NCBI RefSeq assembly: GCF_026015985.1
Contig: NZ_CP110389.1
Location: 5,550,001 to 5,614,000, forward strand
From: Rhodopseudomonas sp. P2A-2r
GTDB lineage: Bacteria > Pseudomonadota > Alphaproteobacteria > Rhizobiales > Xanthobacteraceae
Direction: 5' to 3'
Length of the DNA stretch: 64,000 nt
The notes beneath the pieces were generated by a model, which made no database searches, had not been told where the DNA came from, and saw only the letters and a program-made list of their open reading frames with translations. Every line of letters begins with the position of its first letter. Positions within the stretch are counted from its first letter, which is position 1. Below are positions 42,962-51,938 of this stretch, piece by piece. The position numbers and the translations under genes are program-made.

Positions 42962-44170
42962 TCAGGGTTTCGCTTGGATCGTCTGCTGCTCGCCGGCAGC
43001 AGCGTCGTGCGCGGCTTCCGCCACCGGCCACAGCTGCGCATTCACCTTGTCGCCCGGTGCGAATTTCTGGAAGCCTTCGACCACCACGCGCTCGCCACCC
43101 TTCAGACCCTCGGTCACGAACCACTGGCCGTCCTGGATCGCGCCCATGCGCACGACCTGCGTCGCGACATGACCATCGTCCTTGACCACGAACACTTCGC
43201 TGCCGCCGCCGCCGTTGCGCTGCACCGCCTGCTGCGGCACCGCGATGGAATCGGTGTCGATGCCCTGCTCGATTTGAACGCGGACATACATGCCCGGCAG
43301 CAATTCGCGCTTCGGATTGGGGAACTGGCCGCGCAACGTCACCTGGCCAGTGAAGGCATCGACCTTGGCTTCGGAGAACAGCAGTTTGCCGGGCAGCGGA
43401 TAGACTTGGCCATCGTCGAGCACCAGGCGCACGCGTGCGGCGTCATCGGCGATCTGGTCGAGGTCGCCGCTCTCGAAGGCGCGGCGCAGGGAGTTCATCT
43501 CGCTGACCGACTGGGTGAAGTCGGCGTAGATCGGATCGAGCTGCTGAATGGTTGCCAGATTGGTGTTTTCGTTCTGCACCACCAGCGCGCCCTCGCTGAC
43601 CAGCGCGGCGCCGATGATGCCGCTGATCGGCGCGCGGATGGTGGCGTAGTCGAGGTTGAGCTTGGCGCGCGCGACGTCGGCCTTGCGGCCGGCGATCTCG
43701 GCCTCTGCCTGACGCATGGCGCCGATGGCCTTCTCGTTCTCGGCTTCGGAAACAGCCTTCTGACCGGCAAGGGTGGCAATGCGACGCGCGTGCTGCGCGG
43801 CAAGATCATAGGCCGCGTCCGCCTTGGCGAGCGCCGCATCGCTGGCCTGCAGCTCGACCTGGAACGGCTTCGGATCGATCCGGTACAGCGGCTCGCCGGC
43901 CATCACCACGCTGCCTTGATGGAACATACGTTCCACGACGATGCCGGAGACACGCGGACGGACATCGGCAACCCGGGTCGGGGCGATTCGGCCTGGCAAC
44001 TCGCGCACCAGCGAACGGGCTTGCGGCTTGACCGAGACGACACTCACTTCAGGCTCGGACGGCTGAGTTGCCGCGACGGCCTGTTTCGGCTCATTGCATC
44101 CCGCCAGCAGCGGCGCGAGACCGGCCAGCAACAGCGCCAGGCCTGCGGAGCGTGCGTTGAATGTCGTCAT
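42962..44170 (-). CDS. RND periplasmic adaptor (membrane-fusion) lipoprotein
   Basis: 402 residues. A lipoprotein signal (LALLLAGLAPLLAGC, Cys at about 23) precedes the barrel-sandwich/lipoyl part (RVSGIVVERMFHQGSVVMAG then EPLYRIDPKPFQ), a helical hairpin (AAQHARRIATLAGQKAVSEA), LDYATIRAPISGIIGAALVS and a beta barrel. It belongs to the AcrA/MexA family and bridges pump and channel. The start at 44170 (MTTFNARSAGL) has AGGAAC upstream; a longer frame to 44344 lacks a site and would hide the lipobox. No TetR-type repressor gene flanks it. Confidence 0.94.
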   Translation of the reverse strand: MTTFNARSAGLALLLAGLAPLLAGCNEPKQAVAATQPSEPEVSVVSVKPQARSLVRELPGRIAPTRVADVRPRVSGIVVERMFHQGSVVMAGEPLYRIDPKPFQVELQASDAALAKADAAYDLAAQHARRIATLAGQKAVSEAENEKAIGAMRQAEAEIAGRKADVARAKLNLDYATIRAPISGIIGAALVSEGALVVQNENTNLATIQQLDPIYADFTQSVSEMNSLRRAFESGDLDQIADDAARVRLVLDDGQVYPLPGKLLFSEAKVDAFTGQVTLRGQFPNPKRELLPGMYVRVQIEQGIDTDSIAVPQQAVQRNGGGGSEVFVVKDDGHVATQVVRMGAIQDGQWFVTEGLKGGERVVVEGFQKFAPGDKVNAQLWPVAEAAHDAAAGEQQTIQAKP

Positions 44171-44303
44171 GGTAGCTATCGTTCCTGCTCTGGTGTTCGA
44201 AGCGCTCGTCAGCTTGGACATGCATCGACGGAGCCGCCGGACCGATGCCCGTCGCGACTTTTCCGGATATTTCGAACCTGTTGATAAGTGACGATAAATC
44301 AGA

Positions 44304-44317
44304 TGCGCTGCAGCGCA
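44304..44317. promoter_or_regulatory. Palindrome upstream of the RND operon
   Basis: TGCGCTGCAGCGCA, a perfect 14-base dyad, lies 134 bases upstream of the adaptor gene and 34 bases after the methyltransferase stop. It may be an operator of the pump or the end hairpin of the upstream transcript; no U-tract is present. Confidence 0.4.
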
Positions 44318-44350
44318 ATACATTTCGCGGCGGCGCAATGCCACATGCGC

Positions 44351-45439
44351 TTATCGCGTTGTAACTGCAGCGAGTTCCGTCCCCTCACGCAATTGTGTGG
44401 TGGTTGGATTCCGGCCCGCCGCCGCCATCCGGTAATGGCTGACGCCCCATTCGCTGCCGGCGCCGTAACCGAACAGGCCGGCGGTGGCGAGAAGGAACCA
44501 GCGCCAGCGTCGCATCCACAGGCCGGTCGCGCGGCCATAGACCGGGCGGAGTATCGCCTCGATGTCGCGGCGGTTGCGGTCGAAGTTGGCCAGCCAGTCG
44601 AGCGCCGTGCGCTGGTAGTGCACGCCACTCCAACGCCACTCCTTCTCGACATCGAACAGGTCTTCGTATTGCCGGATCAAATGATGGCTCGGCATCACGC
44701 CGCCGGTGAAGAAATGCTGCGCGATCCAGTCCTCCTTGTCGGCGCGATCGAACAGATAGGTGCCGGAGCGATGGGTGAAGATGTGCATGAAGAAACGGCC
44801 GTCGGGAGCGAGCCACGAACGCACCCGCGTCATCAGCTCGCGCCAGTTAATCATGTGCTCGAACATCTCGACCGAGACGATGCGGTCGAATTGTTGCGAC
44901 GGCGCGAAGAAGTTCATGTCGTGGGTGATGACGCGCAGGTTCGTCAGGCCACGCGATGTCGCCTGAGCCTCGATATAGAGGCGCTGCGAGCTGGAGTTGG
45001 ACACGGCCGTGATCTGCGAGTTGGGAAATTGCCGCGCCATCGACAGCGACAGCGAGCCCCAGCCGCAGCCGAGTTCGAGGATCGACTGGCCATCGGCGAG
45101 GTCGGCATGTTCGATGGTCTGCCGCAGCGCCTCTTCCTCGGCCTCCTGCAGCGTCGATTCCGGCTCCTTGTAGAAGCACGACGAGTATTTGCGGTTCGGC
45201 CCCAGAACCAGCGCGAAGAACGCCGCCGGGACCTCGTAGTGCTGGGCATTGGCAGCGTCGGTGTGTTCGGCGATGCTGCGCGCCGCCATCTCGCCGGCAA
45301 AGGCGGCATCGCTGACGGCGTCCCCGGACGCCAGCCGCGTCGCTGTTCGCGAACAGAGTTGCTGGATGCCGGCCCGGATAAGCGCATCCGGCAGCGGTAC
45401 CCGCTCCGCGGTGCCGATGATGCGGGATACGACGCTCAT
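44351..45439 (-). CDS. Cyclopropane-fatty-acid-synthase-like SAM methyltransferase
   Basis: 362 residues. The SAM-binding motif I is SILELGCGWGSLSLSMARQF. Family features around it are HYEVPAAFFALVLGPNRKYS, SVEMFEHMINWRELM and FMHIFTHRSGTYLFDRADK. Cfa-type enzymes methylate lipid double bonds. The N-terminal lipid-binding domain of E. coli Cfa is shortened here, and a hydrophobic segment near the C-terminus (WRWFLLATAGLFGYGAG) could touch membranes. Relatives take part in furan or branched fatty-acid synthesis, so the product is uncertain. It overlaps the DUF1295 stop (TGATG), indicating a joint function. Confidence 0.85.
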   Translation of the reverse strand: MSVVSRIIGTAERVPLPDALIRAGIQQLCSRTATRLASGDAVSDAAFAGEMAARSIAEHTDAANAQHYEVPAAFFALVLGPNRKYSSCFYKEPESTLQEAEEEALRQTIEHADLADGQSILELGCGWGSLSLSMARQFPNSQITAVSNSSSQRLYIEAQATSRGLTNLRVITHDMNFFAPSQQFDRIVSVEMFEHMINWRELMTRVRSWLAPDGRFFMHIFTHRSGTYLFDRADKEDWIAQHFFTGGVMPSHHLIRQYEDLFDVEKEWRWSGVHYQRTALDWLANFDRNRRDIEAILRPVYGRATGLWMRRWRWFLLATAGLFGYGAGSEWGVSHYRMAAAGRNPTTTQLREGTELAAVTTR

Positions 45440-46263
45440 CAGGCCGCTCCCTGAACGTCAGACAGTTTTCTCGGCGGCAGCGGGAAGAACGCGCTGGTGC
45501 GCGCCTGATAGTCCCGGTAGGCGTCGCCGCGCGATATGATCATCTGATCCTCCAGCGGCGGCACGCCCGTGACATAACGCAGGATCCAGAACATGAACAG
45601 CGGCGCCAGCAGCGTCGCGAGGCCCCACGGATAGTCGAACGACAAGGCGATCACGGGATAAGCCAGCCAGCCGAACCATTCAAAGAAGTAGTTCGGATGC
45701 CGCGACCAGCGCCACAGACCGACATCGCAGACCTTCCCCTTGTTGGCGGGATCGCCGCGGAAGGATTTCAGCTGGGCGTCGGCCACGGCCTCGCCGGCGA
45801 TGCCGGCGAACAGCACCAGCGCGCCGAGATAATCCTGCATCCGCAACGCAGGGTCGGGAAACCGCGCCGCCAGGAAGATCGCGAACACCAGCGGAATCGA
45901 CCCGAAGCCCTGGTTCTGCAGGAAGACGAACATTTTGCGTGGCGCGTCGACGCCCCAATCCCTGGCGAAGGCGGCATAGCGCGGATCGTCGGTGATCCCC
46001 TTGGTGCGCTGCGCAATATGGCTGCCGAGCCGCACCGACCAGATCGCCACCAAAGCGGCGACGAGCCATTGTCGGGCGTTGGGCGCGGCGCCGGCCACCG
46101 GCCACAGCGCGCTGCCCGCGCCAACCAGGCCGACCGAGAACGTCCAGATCGTATCGACCCAGCCGGAATTGCCCGTGCGCTGCTGCACGACCCAGGCAAT
46201 CGCCATCAGCACCGACAGCGATACAGCAATGGCGGCGAGCGCTTCGAGGTACAGGACCGTCAT
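45439..46263 (-). CDS. DUF1295 membrane protein (steroid 5-alpha-reductase-like)
   Basis: 274 residues with about six membrane spans (LEALAAIAVSLSVLMAIAWV, TIWTFSVGLVGAGSALWPVA, LVFAIFLAARFPDP, PWGLATLLAPLFMFWILRYV). The C-terminal NADPH-type motif of the 5-alpha-reductase/ICMT fold is visible: VGLWRWSRHPNYFFEWFGWL, and GDAYRDYQARTSAFFPLPPR. It is predicted to reduce or modify a lipid or isoprenoid double bond in the inner membrane. Translation is coupled to the downstream methyltransferase, so both probably act on the same lipid. It is divergent from the ExbB-like gene. Confidence 0.88.
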   Translation of the reverse strand: MTVLYLEALAAIAVSLSVLMAIAWVVQQRTGNSGWVDTIWTFSVGLVGAGSALWPVAGAAPNARQWLVAALVAIWSVRLGSHIAQRTKGITDDPRYAAFARDWGVDAPRKMFVFLQNQGFGSIPLVFAIFLAARFPDPALRMQDYLGALVLFAGIAGEAVADAQLKSFRGDPANKGKVCDVGLWRWSRHPNYFFEWFGWLAYPVIALSFDYPWGLATLLAPLFMFWILRYVTGVPPLEDQMIISRGDAYRDYQARTSAFFPLPPRKLSDVQGAA

Positions 46264-46428
46264 GAGAATTCCGCTAAATGGCTGAGCCGGGACGTGTTTT
46301 ACAACTACGCCTCAATTCAAGCCGGGTTTCACGGCTAAGTTCCATCAGCCGCTCAATTCCCGTGGATACGTTCTTTTCTTGTCGCCGGGCTGTGCCATAT
46401 TGCGCACGACAACTTCCCTCGCACCCAG

Positions 46429-47439
46429 ATGAATGCACCCATGGCGCCAGGCTCCTCTTCCCGCTCCGCGATGGAGATCGAACTGACAAAGCTGTCGTCG
46501 CCACGGATCTTCCTGGTGCGGATGCTGGTGTTCCTCGTGCTGTGCGGGCTGGTGATGACCGTGCTCTACAAGCAGATCGTCACCGCCTTCTTCGCCAATC
46601 CCGGCCTCAACGCCCTGATCGGCGCGGTGCTGTTCATCGGCATCATCCTCGCGTTCCGGCAGGTGATCCGGCTCTATCCCGAGGTGTCCTGGGTCAACAA
46701 TTTCCGCATCTCCGATCCCGGCCTGGCGCTGGACAAGCGCCCGACCCTGCTGGCGCCGATGGCGGCGATTCTCGGCGGCGAGCGCACCGGGCGGATGCGG
46801 ATCACGCAGCAGACCATGCGGCATCTGCTGGATTCCATCGCCACCCGCCTGGATGAGGCCCGCGACATCTCGCGCTACATGACCGGCCTGCTGGTGTTCC
46901 TCGGTCTGCTTGGCACCTTCTGGGGCCTCATCGAGACGGTGGGCTCGATCGGCACGGTCATCGACGGGCTCAAGGTCGGCGGCGATGCCGGCTCGCTGTT
47001 CGAAAACCTCAAGGACGGCCTGAAGTCCCCGCTTGCCGGCATGGGCATTTCGTTCTCGTCGTCCCTGTTCGGTCTGGCGGGGTCGCTGATCCTCGGCTTC
47101 CTCGACCTGCAGTCGTCCGGCGCGCAGAACCGCTTCTACACCGATCTGGAAGACTGGCTGGCCTCCACGGTGCGGGAATATTCCGGTGACAGCGCCGCCG
47201 GCGCCTCGGGCGAATTGCAGCATGCCATGGAGCGGCTGCGGGTCACCATGGAGGAAGGCGGCAACAACCGCGGCACCACCACCGCCATGGCCAACCTCGC
47301 CGACGCCATCCAGAGCCTGGTGGCGCATATGCGCTCCGAACAGGAAATGATCCGCGAGTGGGCCGACGGCCAGGGCGAACAGAACCGCGAGATCAAGAAA
47401 CTGCTCGAGCATATCGCCCGCCAGCCGGAAAAGAATTGA
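46429..47439 (+). CDS. MotA/TolQ/ExbB-type proton-channel protein
   Basis: 336 residues. The first spans are LVRMLVFLVLCGLVMTVLYK and LNALIGAVLFIGIILAFRQV. The conserved channel segment is GLLVFLGLLGTFWGLIETVG, followed by GMGISFSSSLFGLAGSLILG. The C-terminus is a soluble helical region (LQHAMERLRVTMEEGGNNRG, EQNREIKKLLEHIAR). With the OmpA-domain gene downstream it resembles a MotAB-like stator. The role is unknown: cell-wall remodelling, motility, or an uncharacterised rotary machine. The start at 46429 has no good ribosome site; ATGs at 46441 and 46471 are alternatives. Confidence 0.82.
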   Translation: MNAPMAPGSSSRSAMEIELTKLSSPRIFLVRMLVFLVLCGLVMTVLYKQIVTAFFANPGLNALIGAVLFIGIILAFRQVIRLYPEVSWVNNFRISDPGLALDKRPTLLAPMAAILGGERTGRMRITQQTMRHLLDSIATRLDEARDISRYMTGLLVFLGLLGTFWGLIETVGSIGTVIDGLKVGGDAGSLFENLKDGLKSPLAGMGISFSSSLFGLAGSLILGFLDLQSSGAQNRFYTDLEDWLASTVREYSGDSAAGASGELQHAMERLRVTMEEGGNNRGTTTAMANLADAIQSLVAHMRSEQEMIREWADGQGEQNREIKKLLEHIARQPEKN

Positions 47440-47448
47440 TGACTCTCG

Positions 47449-47581
47449 TTCCCCGGACGCGATGCAGCGCGCCGCACTTGCGGCGTGATGCTTCGCAGAT
47501 CCGGGGCCCCGGTGATTGCACCAACCGGGATCCCGGCTCTGCGCAGCAGCGTGAAGAACGCTGCAGCGCGTCCGGGAAACA
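47449..47581. repeat. Inverted repeat between the MotA-like and OmpA-like genes
   Basis: GTTCCCCGGACGCGATGCAG (from 47449) and CTGCAGCGCGTCCGGGAAAC (to 47581) are inverted arms with a few mismatches. GATCCGGGGCCCCGGTGATT and CAACCGGGATCCCGGCTCTG palindromes lie in between. This is another extragenic palindromic element, here within a two-gene operon, and could set the ratio of the two proteins. Confidence 0.65.
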
Positions 47582-47605
47582 TGCCCGCATCCAGGAGAAC
47601 ATCTG

Positions 47606-48637
47606 ATGGCTCTCGCACGCGGACGGCGCGGTTCTTCCGAATTCAACTACTGGCCCGGCTTCGTCGACGCGCTGTCGACGCTGGTGCTGGCGGTGGTGTT
47701 CCTGCTGACGGTTTTTCTCGTGGTGCAGTTTGTGCTGTCGCAGGAGGTCACCGGCAAGGACAAGGCGCTGGAGCAGCTCAACGCCAAGCTGGCGCAGCTC
47801 AACGACCTCCTGTCGCTGGAAAAGCTCGGCAAACTCAATCTCGACGACCAGTTGTCGCAGATGCGCGCCGGCCTCGCCTCGGCGGAAGCCGAGCGCGACC
47901 GCGTGAAGGGACTCTACGACGGCCTCGCCGGTGCCGGCTCCGATGCTGCAGGCCGCGCCACCGAACTCAACAAGGCGCTGGATTCCGAAAAGCAGCTGTC
48001 GTCGCGCGCGCTGGCGCAGGTCGAGGTGCTGAACCAGCAGATCGCGGCGCTGCGCCGCCAGCTCGCCGCCCTTGAGGAAGCGCTCGACGCCTCCGAGAAG
48101 CGCGACAAGGAATCCAACAGCCGGATCGCCGATCTCGGCCAGCGCCTCAACGTCGCACTGGCGCAGCGCGTACAGGAGCTGTCGCGCTACCGCTCGGAGT
48201 TCTTCGGGCGCCTGCGCGCCATTCTCGGCAACCGGCCGGACATCCGCATCGTCGGCGACCGCTTCGTGTTCCAGTCGGAAGTGTTCTTCGACACCGGGCA
48301 GGCGCTGCTGCTGCCTGAAGGCAAGGCCGAGCTCGACAAGGTCGCCAGCGCGCTGACCGAGCTCGACAAGCAGATCCCGCCCGAGATCGCCTGGGTGATG
48401 CGGGTCGACGGCCACACCGATTCGCGGCCCATCCTCAACAGTCCGCTGTTCAAGTCGAACTGGGAGCTGTCGAGCGCACGCGCCATCTCGGTGGTGCAGT
48501 ATCTGATCTCGCTCGGCGTCCCGGCCCAGCGGCTGGTTGCCGCCGGCTTTGCCGAATTCCAACCGCTCGACGTCGGCACCACCGAGGACGCCTACAAGCG
48601 CAACCGCCGTATCGAACTGAAGCTGACGGAACGGTGA
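47606..48637 (+). CDS. OmpA-domain (MotB-like) peptidoglycan-binding protein
   Basis: 343 residues. A short cytoplasmic N-terminus (FNYWPGFVDALSTLVLAVVF) with one span carrying an Asp just before it, as in MotB/TolR, precedes a long coiled coil (residues about 45-190). A C-terminal OmpA domain follows (FFDTGQALLLPEGKAELDKV, VDGHTDSRP, NWELSSARAISVVQYLISLG, NRRIELKLTER). The OmpA domain anchors to peptidoglycan, and the span would line the ion path of the MotA-like partner. The start at 47606 has CCAGGAGAA upstream. Its stop overlaps the GNAT gene (GTGA). Confidence 0.88.
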   Translation: MALARGRRGSSEFNYWPGFVDALSTLVLAVVFLLTVFLVVQFVLSQEVTGKDKALEQLNAKLAQLNDLLSLEKLGKLNLDDQLSQMRAGLASAEAERDRVKGLYDGLAGAGSDAAGRATELNKALDSEKQLSSRALAQVEVLNQQIAALRRQLAALEEALDASEKRDKESNSRIADLGQRLNVALAQRVQELSRYRSEFFGRLRAILGNRPDIRIVGDRFVFQSEVFFDTGQALLLPEGKAELDKVASALTELDKQIPPEIAWVMRVDGHTDSRPILNSPLFKSNWELSSARAISVVQYLISLGVPAQRLVAAGFAEFQPLDVGTTEDAYKRNRRIELKLTER

Positions 48638-49080
48638 CACACTCGTTTGAACTGCGGCCCTACTGCCTTGCCGACGAAGACGCCTCCATCGCGCTATGGC
48701 TGGAGACCTGGCGGCAGGCCTATCCATTGATCGACTTCGACAGGCGCGTTGACTGGTGGCGGGAACGCTGGCGCAGCGAATTGGTGCCGGTGGCGCAGAT
48801 TGTCGTCGCCGAGCAGGACAATGCGCTGATCGGCTTCGTCACCATCGACGGCACCGGGTATCTCGATCAGTTGGTGGTGAGCCCCGCGCATTGGGGCACG
48901 GACGTCAGCCGGGCGCTGGTGGACGAGGCCAAGCGGCTGTCGCCAGATGGCGTGACCCTGAAGGTCAATGCCGACAATTCTCGCGCGATCCGATTTTACG
49001 AGCGCAATGGATTCGTCCGGACCGGAGAGGAAGTGAACTCGTCGGGGCGCGCGGTGCTGCTGATGGCGTGGGCACCCTAA
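48634..49080 (+). CDS. GNAT-family N-acetyltransferase
   Basis: 148 residues. GNAT motifs A and B are seen: AEQDNALIGFVTIDGTGYLD, QLVVSPAHWGTDVSRALVDE and VNADNSRAIRFYERNGFVRT. The acetyl-CoA pyrophosphate loop (usually Q/RxxGxG/A) reads HWGTDVS, which is divergent. The substrate is unknown. The GTG start overlaps the OmpA-gene stop by four bases, so it is coupled to the MotA/OmpA pair and could modify a component of that system; this is inference. Confidence 0.85.
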   Translation: MTHSFELRPYCLADEDASIALWLETWRQAYPLIDFDRRVDWWRERWRSELVPVAQIVVAEQDNALIGFVTIDGTGYLDQLVVSPAHWGTDVSRALVDEAKRLSPDGVTLKVNADNSRAIRFYERNGFVRTGEEVNSSGRAVLLMAWAP

Positions 49081-49101
49081 ATCGTCGTCGACGGCAAGTA
49101 C

Positions 49102-49130
49102 TTCACCACTGACGGAAAATGAGATAGCCT
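49102..49130 (+). promoter_or_regulatory. Candidate leaderless promoter of the ParD-like/ParE module
   Basis: TTCACC (49102-49107) and TAGCCT (49125-49130) with a 17-base spacer; transcription would begin at or next to the ATG at 49138. No Shine-Dalgarno is visible. Confidence 0.4.
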
Positions 49131-49137
49131 CCGACCC

Positions 49138-49364
49138 ATGACTCGTCTCCTGGATCAGGCCCTTGAAGCCGCGCGCGGCCTTTCGTCAGAGGCACAGGAC
49201 GATATCGCGCGCATTGTGCTGCAGCTCGCAGGGAGCGAGACTCCTCGTGTGACGCTCTCCCCGAGGAACTCGCTGCCATTGCTGCTTCGAAAGCCGCCGC
49301 GGCACGCGGTGAATTCGCGACGGACGAGCAAGTCCGCGCCGCCTGGGCCAAACACGGGCTGTGA
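49138..49364 (+). pseudogene. ParD-like antitoxin, one frameshift
   Basis: Begins MTRLLDQALEAARGLSSEAQ then DDIARIVLQLAG, a common antitoxin N-terminus. The frame breaks at the C4 run 49259-49262 (VTLSP). The rest, EELAAIAASKAAAARGEFAT then DEQVRAAWAKHGL, is one base out of phase and ends in TGA at 49362-49364. Adding one C gives about 75 residues. The stop then overlaps the toxin GTG by four bases exactly as in intact modules, so the reading is right and the break is probably an error. If real, the toxin would be unguarded. Confidence 0.72.
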
Positions 49365-49654
49365 AGCTCCGCTTCACCATCCCGGCACTCGCCGATCTTC
49401 ATTCAATTCTCGATGACATCGCTGCCCGGTCGCCTCTTGGCGCGAAGCGGGTTCAGGGACGTGTTCAGAAAGTCATCGCGCTTCTGGTCACCCACCCTCA
49501 CATCGGAGTGCGTACCGACGACCCTGCAATTCGCCGGCTGACCACAACGCCCTATCCCTATCTGGTCTTCTACGAGGCCACCGACACCGAGATCGTTGTC
49601 CACGCCATACGGCACGCGGCCCGTGATCCGTCAGGAATGCCTGGCTCGCTTTAG
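49361..49654 (+). CDS. ParE/RelE-family toxin
   Basis: 97 residues: MKLRFTIPALADLHSILDDI then AARSPLGAKRVQGRVQKVIA, and PYPYLVFYEATDTEIVVHAI then RHAARDPSGM. The alpha/beta fold with a conserved R-x-x-x-PYPYLVFY core and HAIRHAARDP end is ParE/RelE. ParE poisons DNA gyrase and RelE cleaves mRNA on ribosomes; the ending looks ParE-like. GTG start overlaps the antitoxin stop. It converges with the ABC transporter gene, with almost no gap. Confidence 0.85.
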   Translation: MKLRFTIPALADLHSILDDIAARSPLGAKRVQGRVQKVIALLVTHPHIGVRTDDPAIRRLTTTPYPYLVFYEATDTEIVVHAIRHAARDPSGMPGSL

Positions 49655-49655
49655 A

Positions 49656-51515
49656 TCACACCCCGAACTGCAGCCTTGCCAGCCGGGCATAAAGCCCGCC
49701 GGCAGCGACCAGCGAGGCGTGGGTGCCCTGCTCGACGATGCGGCCGTGCTCCATCACCAGGATGCGGTCGCAGGACAGAACGGTGGCGAGGCGATGCGCG
49801 ATCACCAGCGTGGTGCGGTGTCTCATCAGTTCTTCCAGCGCGGTCTGCACCAGCGTCTCGGATTCGGCATCGAGCGCCGAGGTCGCCTCGTCGAGCAACA
49901 GCAACGGCGCATCGCGCAGGATGGCGCGGGCAATGGCGATGCGCTGGCGCTGGCCGCCGGACAGGGTGACGCCGCGCTCGCCGAGCTGCGCTTCGAAGCC
50001 GTCCGGCAGGCGGCGAATGAACTCGGTGGCATGCGCCAGGCTGGCGGCATGCTCGACCTCGGCGTCGGTGGCATCGGGGCGACCGAAGCGGATATTCTCG
50101 CGCGCGGTGGCGGCGAAAATCACCGAATCCTGCGGCACCAGCGCGATACGCTTGCGCAGCTCGCGCGGATCGGTGTCGCGGATCGGCGTGCCGTCGAACG
50201 AGATCGTGCCGCTCTTCGGATCGTAAAACCGCAGCAGCAGATGAAACAGCGTGCTCTTGCCGGCGCCCGATGGACCGACGATGGCGACCTTCTCGCCGGA
50301 TTTCACCGCCAGCGACACGCCATCCACCGACATGATGTCGGGACGTGTCGGATAGGCGAACACCACCTTGTCGAAGGTCACGTCGCCGCGGGCGGGCTTC
50401 GGCAGCGCGCGCGGCACGGGAGGCGCCTGAATGGCAGACTTGACGTTGAGGATTTCGAACAGCCGCTCGGATGCGCCGGATGCTGCCGAGACCTCGCCCC
50501 AGACTTCGCTGAGCTGCCCGAGGCTCGAGGCGGCAAATGCCGCATAGAGCACGAACTGCCCGAGCCGGCCCGCCGTCAGGGCGCCCGACAGCACGTCATG
50601 CGAGCCGACCCAGAGGATGCCGACGACGCTGGAAAACACGATGAAGATGATGATGGCGGTCAACACCGCGCGGGCGCGGGTCGAGCTGCGCGCGGCCTCA
50701 TAGGCCTGCTCGACCTCGCCGCCGAACCGGGCATTGGCAAGGTTTTCGTTGGTATAGGCCTGCACGGTGCGGATCGCGCCCACCAGTTCGCCGGCATAGG
50801 CAGAAGCCTCGCCCAGCGTGTCCTGCGCCGTCCGCGACAGCCGGCGCACCCAGCGCCCGAACGCCACCAGCGGAATCACGATCAGCGGAATCGCCGCCAG
50901 CACGAAGCCGGACAGCTTCGGGCTCGAGATCACCATCATGGCGGAGGCGCCGAGGAACATGATGATGTTGCGCAACGCGATCGACACCGAAGCACCGACG
51001 GCGGCCTTGATCTGCGTGGTATCGGCGGTCAGCCGCGACACCAGTTCGCCGGACCGGGCCGAATCGAAGAACGACGGCGACAGCGCGGTGAGGTGCGCGA
51101 ACACGTCGCGGCGCAGATCGGCAACGATGCGCTCGCCGATGGTCATCACCAGATAGTAGCGGGCGGCACTGGCCAGCGCGAGCACCGCGACCACGGCGAT
51201 CATGACGCTGAAATAGCTGTTGATGAGTGCGAAGCCTTCGGGGCTGAAGCCGAAGTCGATCATGCGGCGCGCCGCCACCGGCACCACCAGCGTGGTCAGC
51301 GCCGCAATCGTCAGGGACACCAGCGCCAGCAGCGCCCGCCCGCGGTAGCGCGCCACATAGGGCGCCAGCGCCAGCAGCGGGCGCAGCCTGGCCCGACTGG
51401 GCGCCGGCGCGTCAGCGACGACCTCAACCAGTGACGGCTCCGGAGGCACAGCAGCGGGCTGCGGAAGCGGCGATTTCTCGCCGGCTGGGATTTCAAGCCG
51501 TTCGACTGCACTCAT
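49656..51515 (-). CDS. ABC exporter, fused membrane and ATPase domains (MsbA-like)
   Basis: 619 residues. Six spans in the N-terminal half ([74 protein letters not shown]) form an exporter-type membrane domain. The nucleotide-binding domain has Walker [18 protein letters not shown]-loop [20 protein letters not shown], signature [20 protein letters not shown] and Walker [17 protein letters not shown]. It acts as a homodimer or heterodimer and may flip lipids or drugs; the substrate is unknown. It is divergent from rpmE. Confidence 0.94.
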   Translation of the reverse strand: MSAVERLEIPAGEKSPLPQPAAVPPEPSLVEVVADAPAPSRARLRPLLALAPYVARYRGRALLALVSLTIAALTTLVVPVAARRMIDFGFSPEGFALINSYFSVMIAVVAVLALASAARYYLVMTIGERIVADLRRDVFAHLTALSPSFFDSARSGELVSRLTADTTQIKAAVGASVSIALRNIIMFLGASAMMVISSPKLSGFVLAAIPLIVIPLVAFGRWVRRLSRTAQDTLGEASAYAGELVGAIRTVQAYTNENLANARFGGEVEQAYEAARSSTRARAVLTAIIIFIVFSSVVGILWVGSHDVLSGALTAGRLGQFVLYAAFAASSLGQLSEVWGEVSAASGASERLFEILNVKSAIQAPPVPRALPKPARGDVTFDKVVFAYPTRPDIMSVDGVSLAVKSGEKVAIVGPSGAGKSTLFHLLLRFYDPKSGTISFDGTPIRDTDPRELRKRIALVPQDSVIFAATARENIRFGRPDATDAEVEHAASLAHATEFIRRLPDGFEAQLGERGVTLSGGQRQRIAIARAILRDAPLLLLDEATSALDAESETLVQTALEELMRHRTTLVIAHRLATVLSCDRILVMEHGRIVEQGTHASLVAAGGLYARLARLQFGV

Positions 51516-51675
51516 CAGATCTGACCATCCTCATCGCCAGCCTCAAATAGGCCTGCATGACGTTCGACGCAAATGACCGGCGTCCTTGTCTCACCGGCAT
51601 TCCTGCGATATAGAGCAGCCAAATTCGCCCCCGAAATCATCGTGATTCAGGCGTCAGCGCGCCGAAGGATATGCT

Positions 51676-51918
51676 ATGAAAGCCGAAATTCACCCGGAAT
51701 ATCATATGATTACGGTCGTTATGACCGACGGGACCGAGTACCAGACCCGCTCCACTTGGGGCAAGGAAGGCGACAAGCTGAACCTCGACATCGACTGCAA
51801 GACCCATCCGGCCTGGACCGGCGGTTCCGCCCAGTTGCTCGATCGCGGCGGTCGCGTGTCGCGCTTCCAGAAGAAGTTCTCGGGCTTCCTCAAGAAGGAC
51901 GAGGCCGCTTCGGCCTGA
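51676..51918 (+). CDS. rpmE: 50S ribosomal protein L31
   Basis: 80 residues: [20 protein letters not shown] then [51 protein letters not shown]. This is bL31 of the alphaproteobacterial, mostly cysteine-free type; the CxxC zinc motif of the E. coli protein is absent. It bridges 50S and 30S subunits. AAGGA precedes the start. A strong intrinsic terminator follows 20 bases after the stop, so it is a single-gene transcript. Confidence 0.97.
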   Translation: MKAEIHPEYHMITVVMTDGTEYQTRSTWGKEGDKLNLDIDCKTHPAWTGGSAQLLDRGGRVSRFQKKFSGFLKKDEAASA

Positions 51919-51938
51919 TCCTTCGGATCTCCCAGTTG

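Noticed and set aside
46429..48637. Zorya-type phage defence (ZorA/ZorB)
   Set aside because: Only MotA- and OmpA-like genes are present; no helicase or nuclease partner (ZorC, ZorD or ZorE) lies within reach. Kept as a general MotAB-like pair.
49596..51434. Long plus-strand frame of 612 codons opposite the ABC exporter
   Set aside because: Shadow of the ABC gene; no start site or domain, and composition dominated by His, Arg and Gly.
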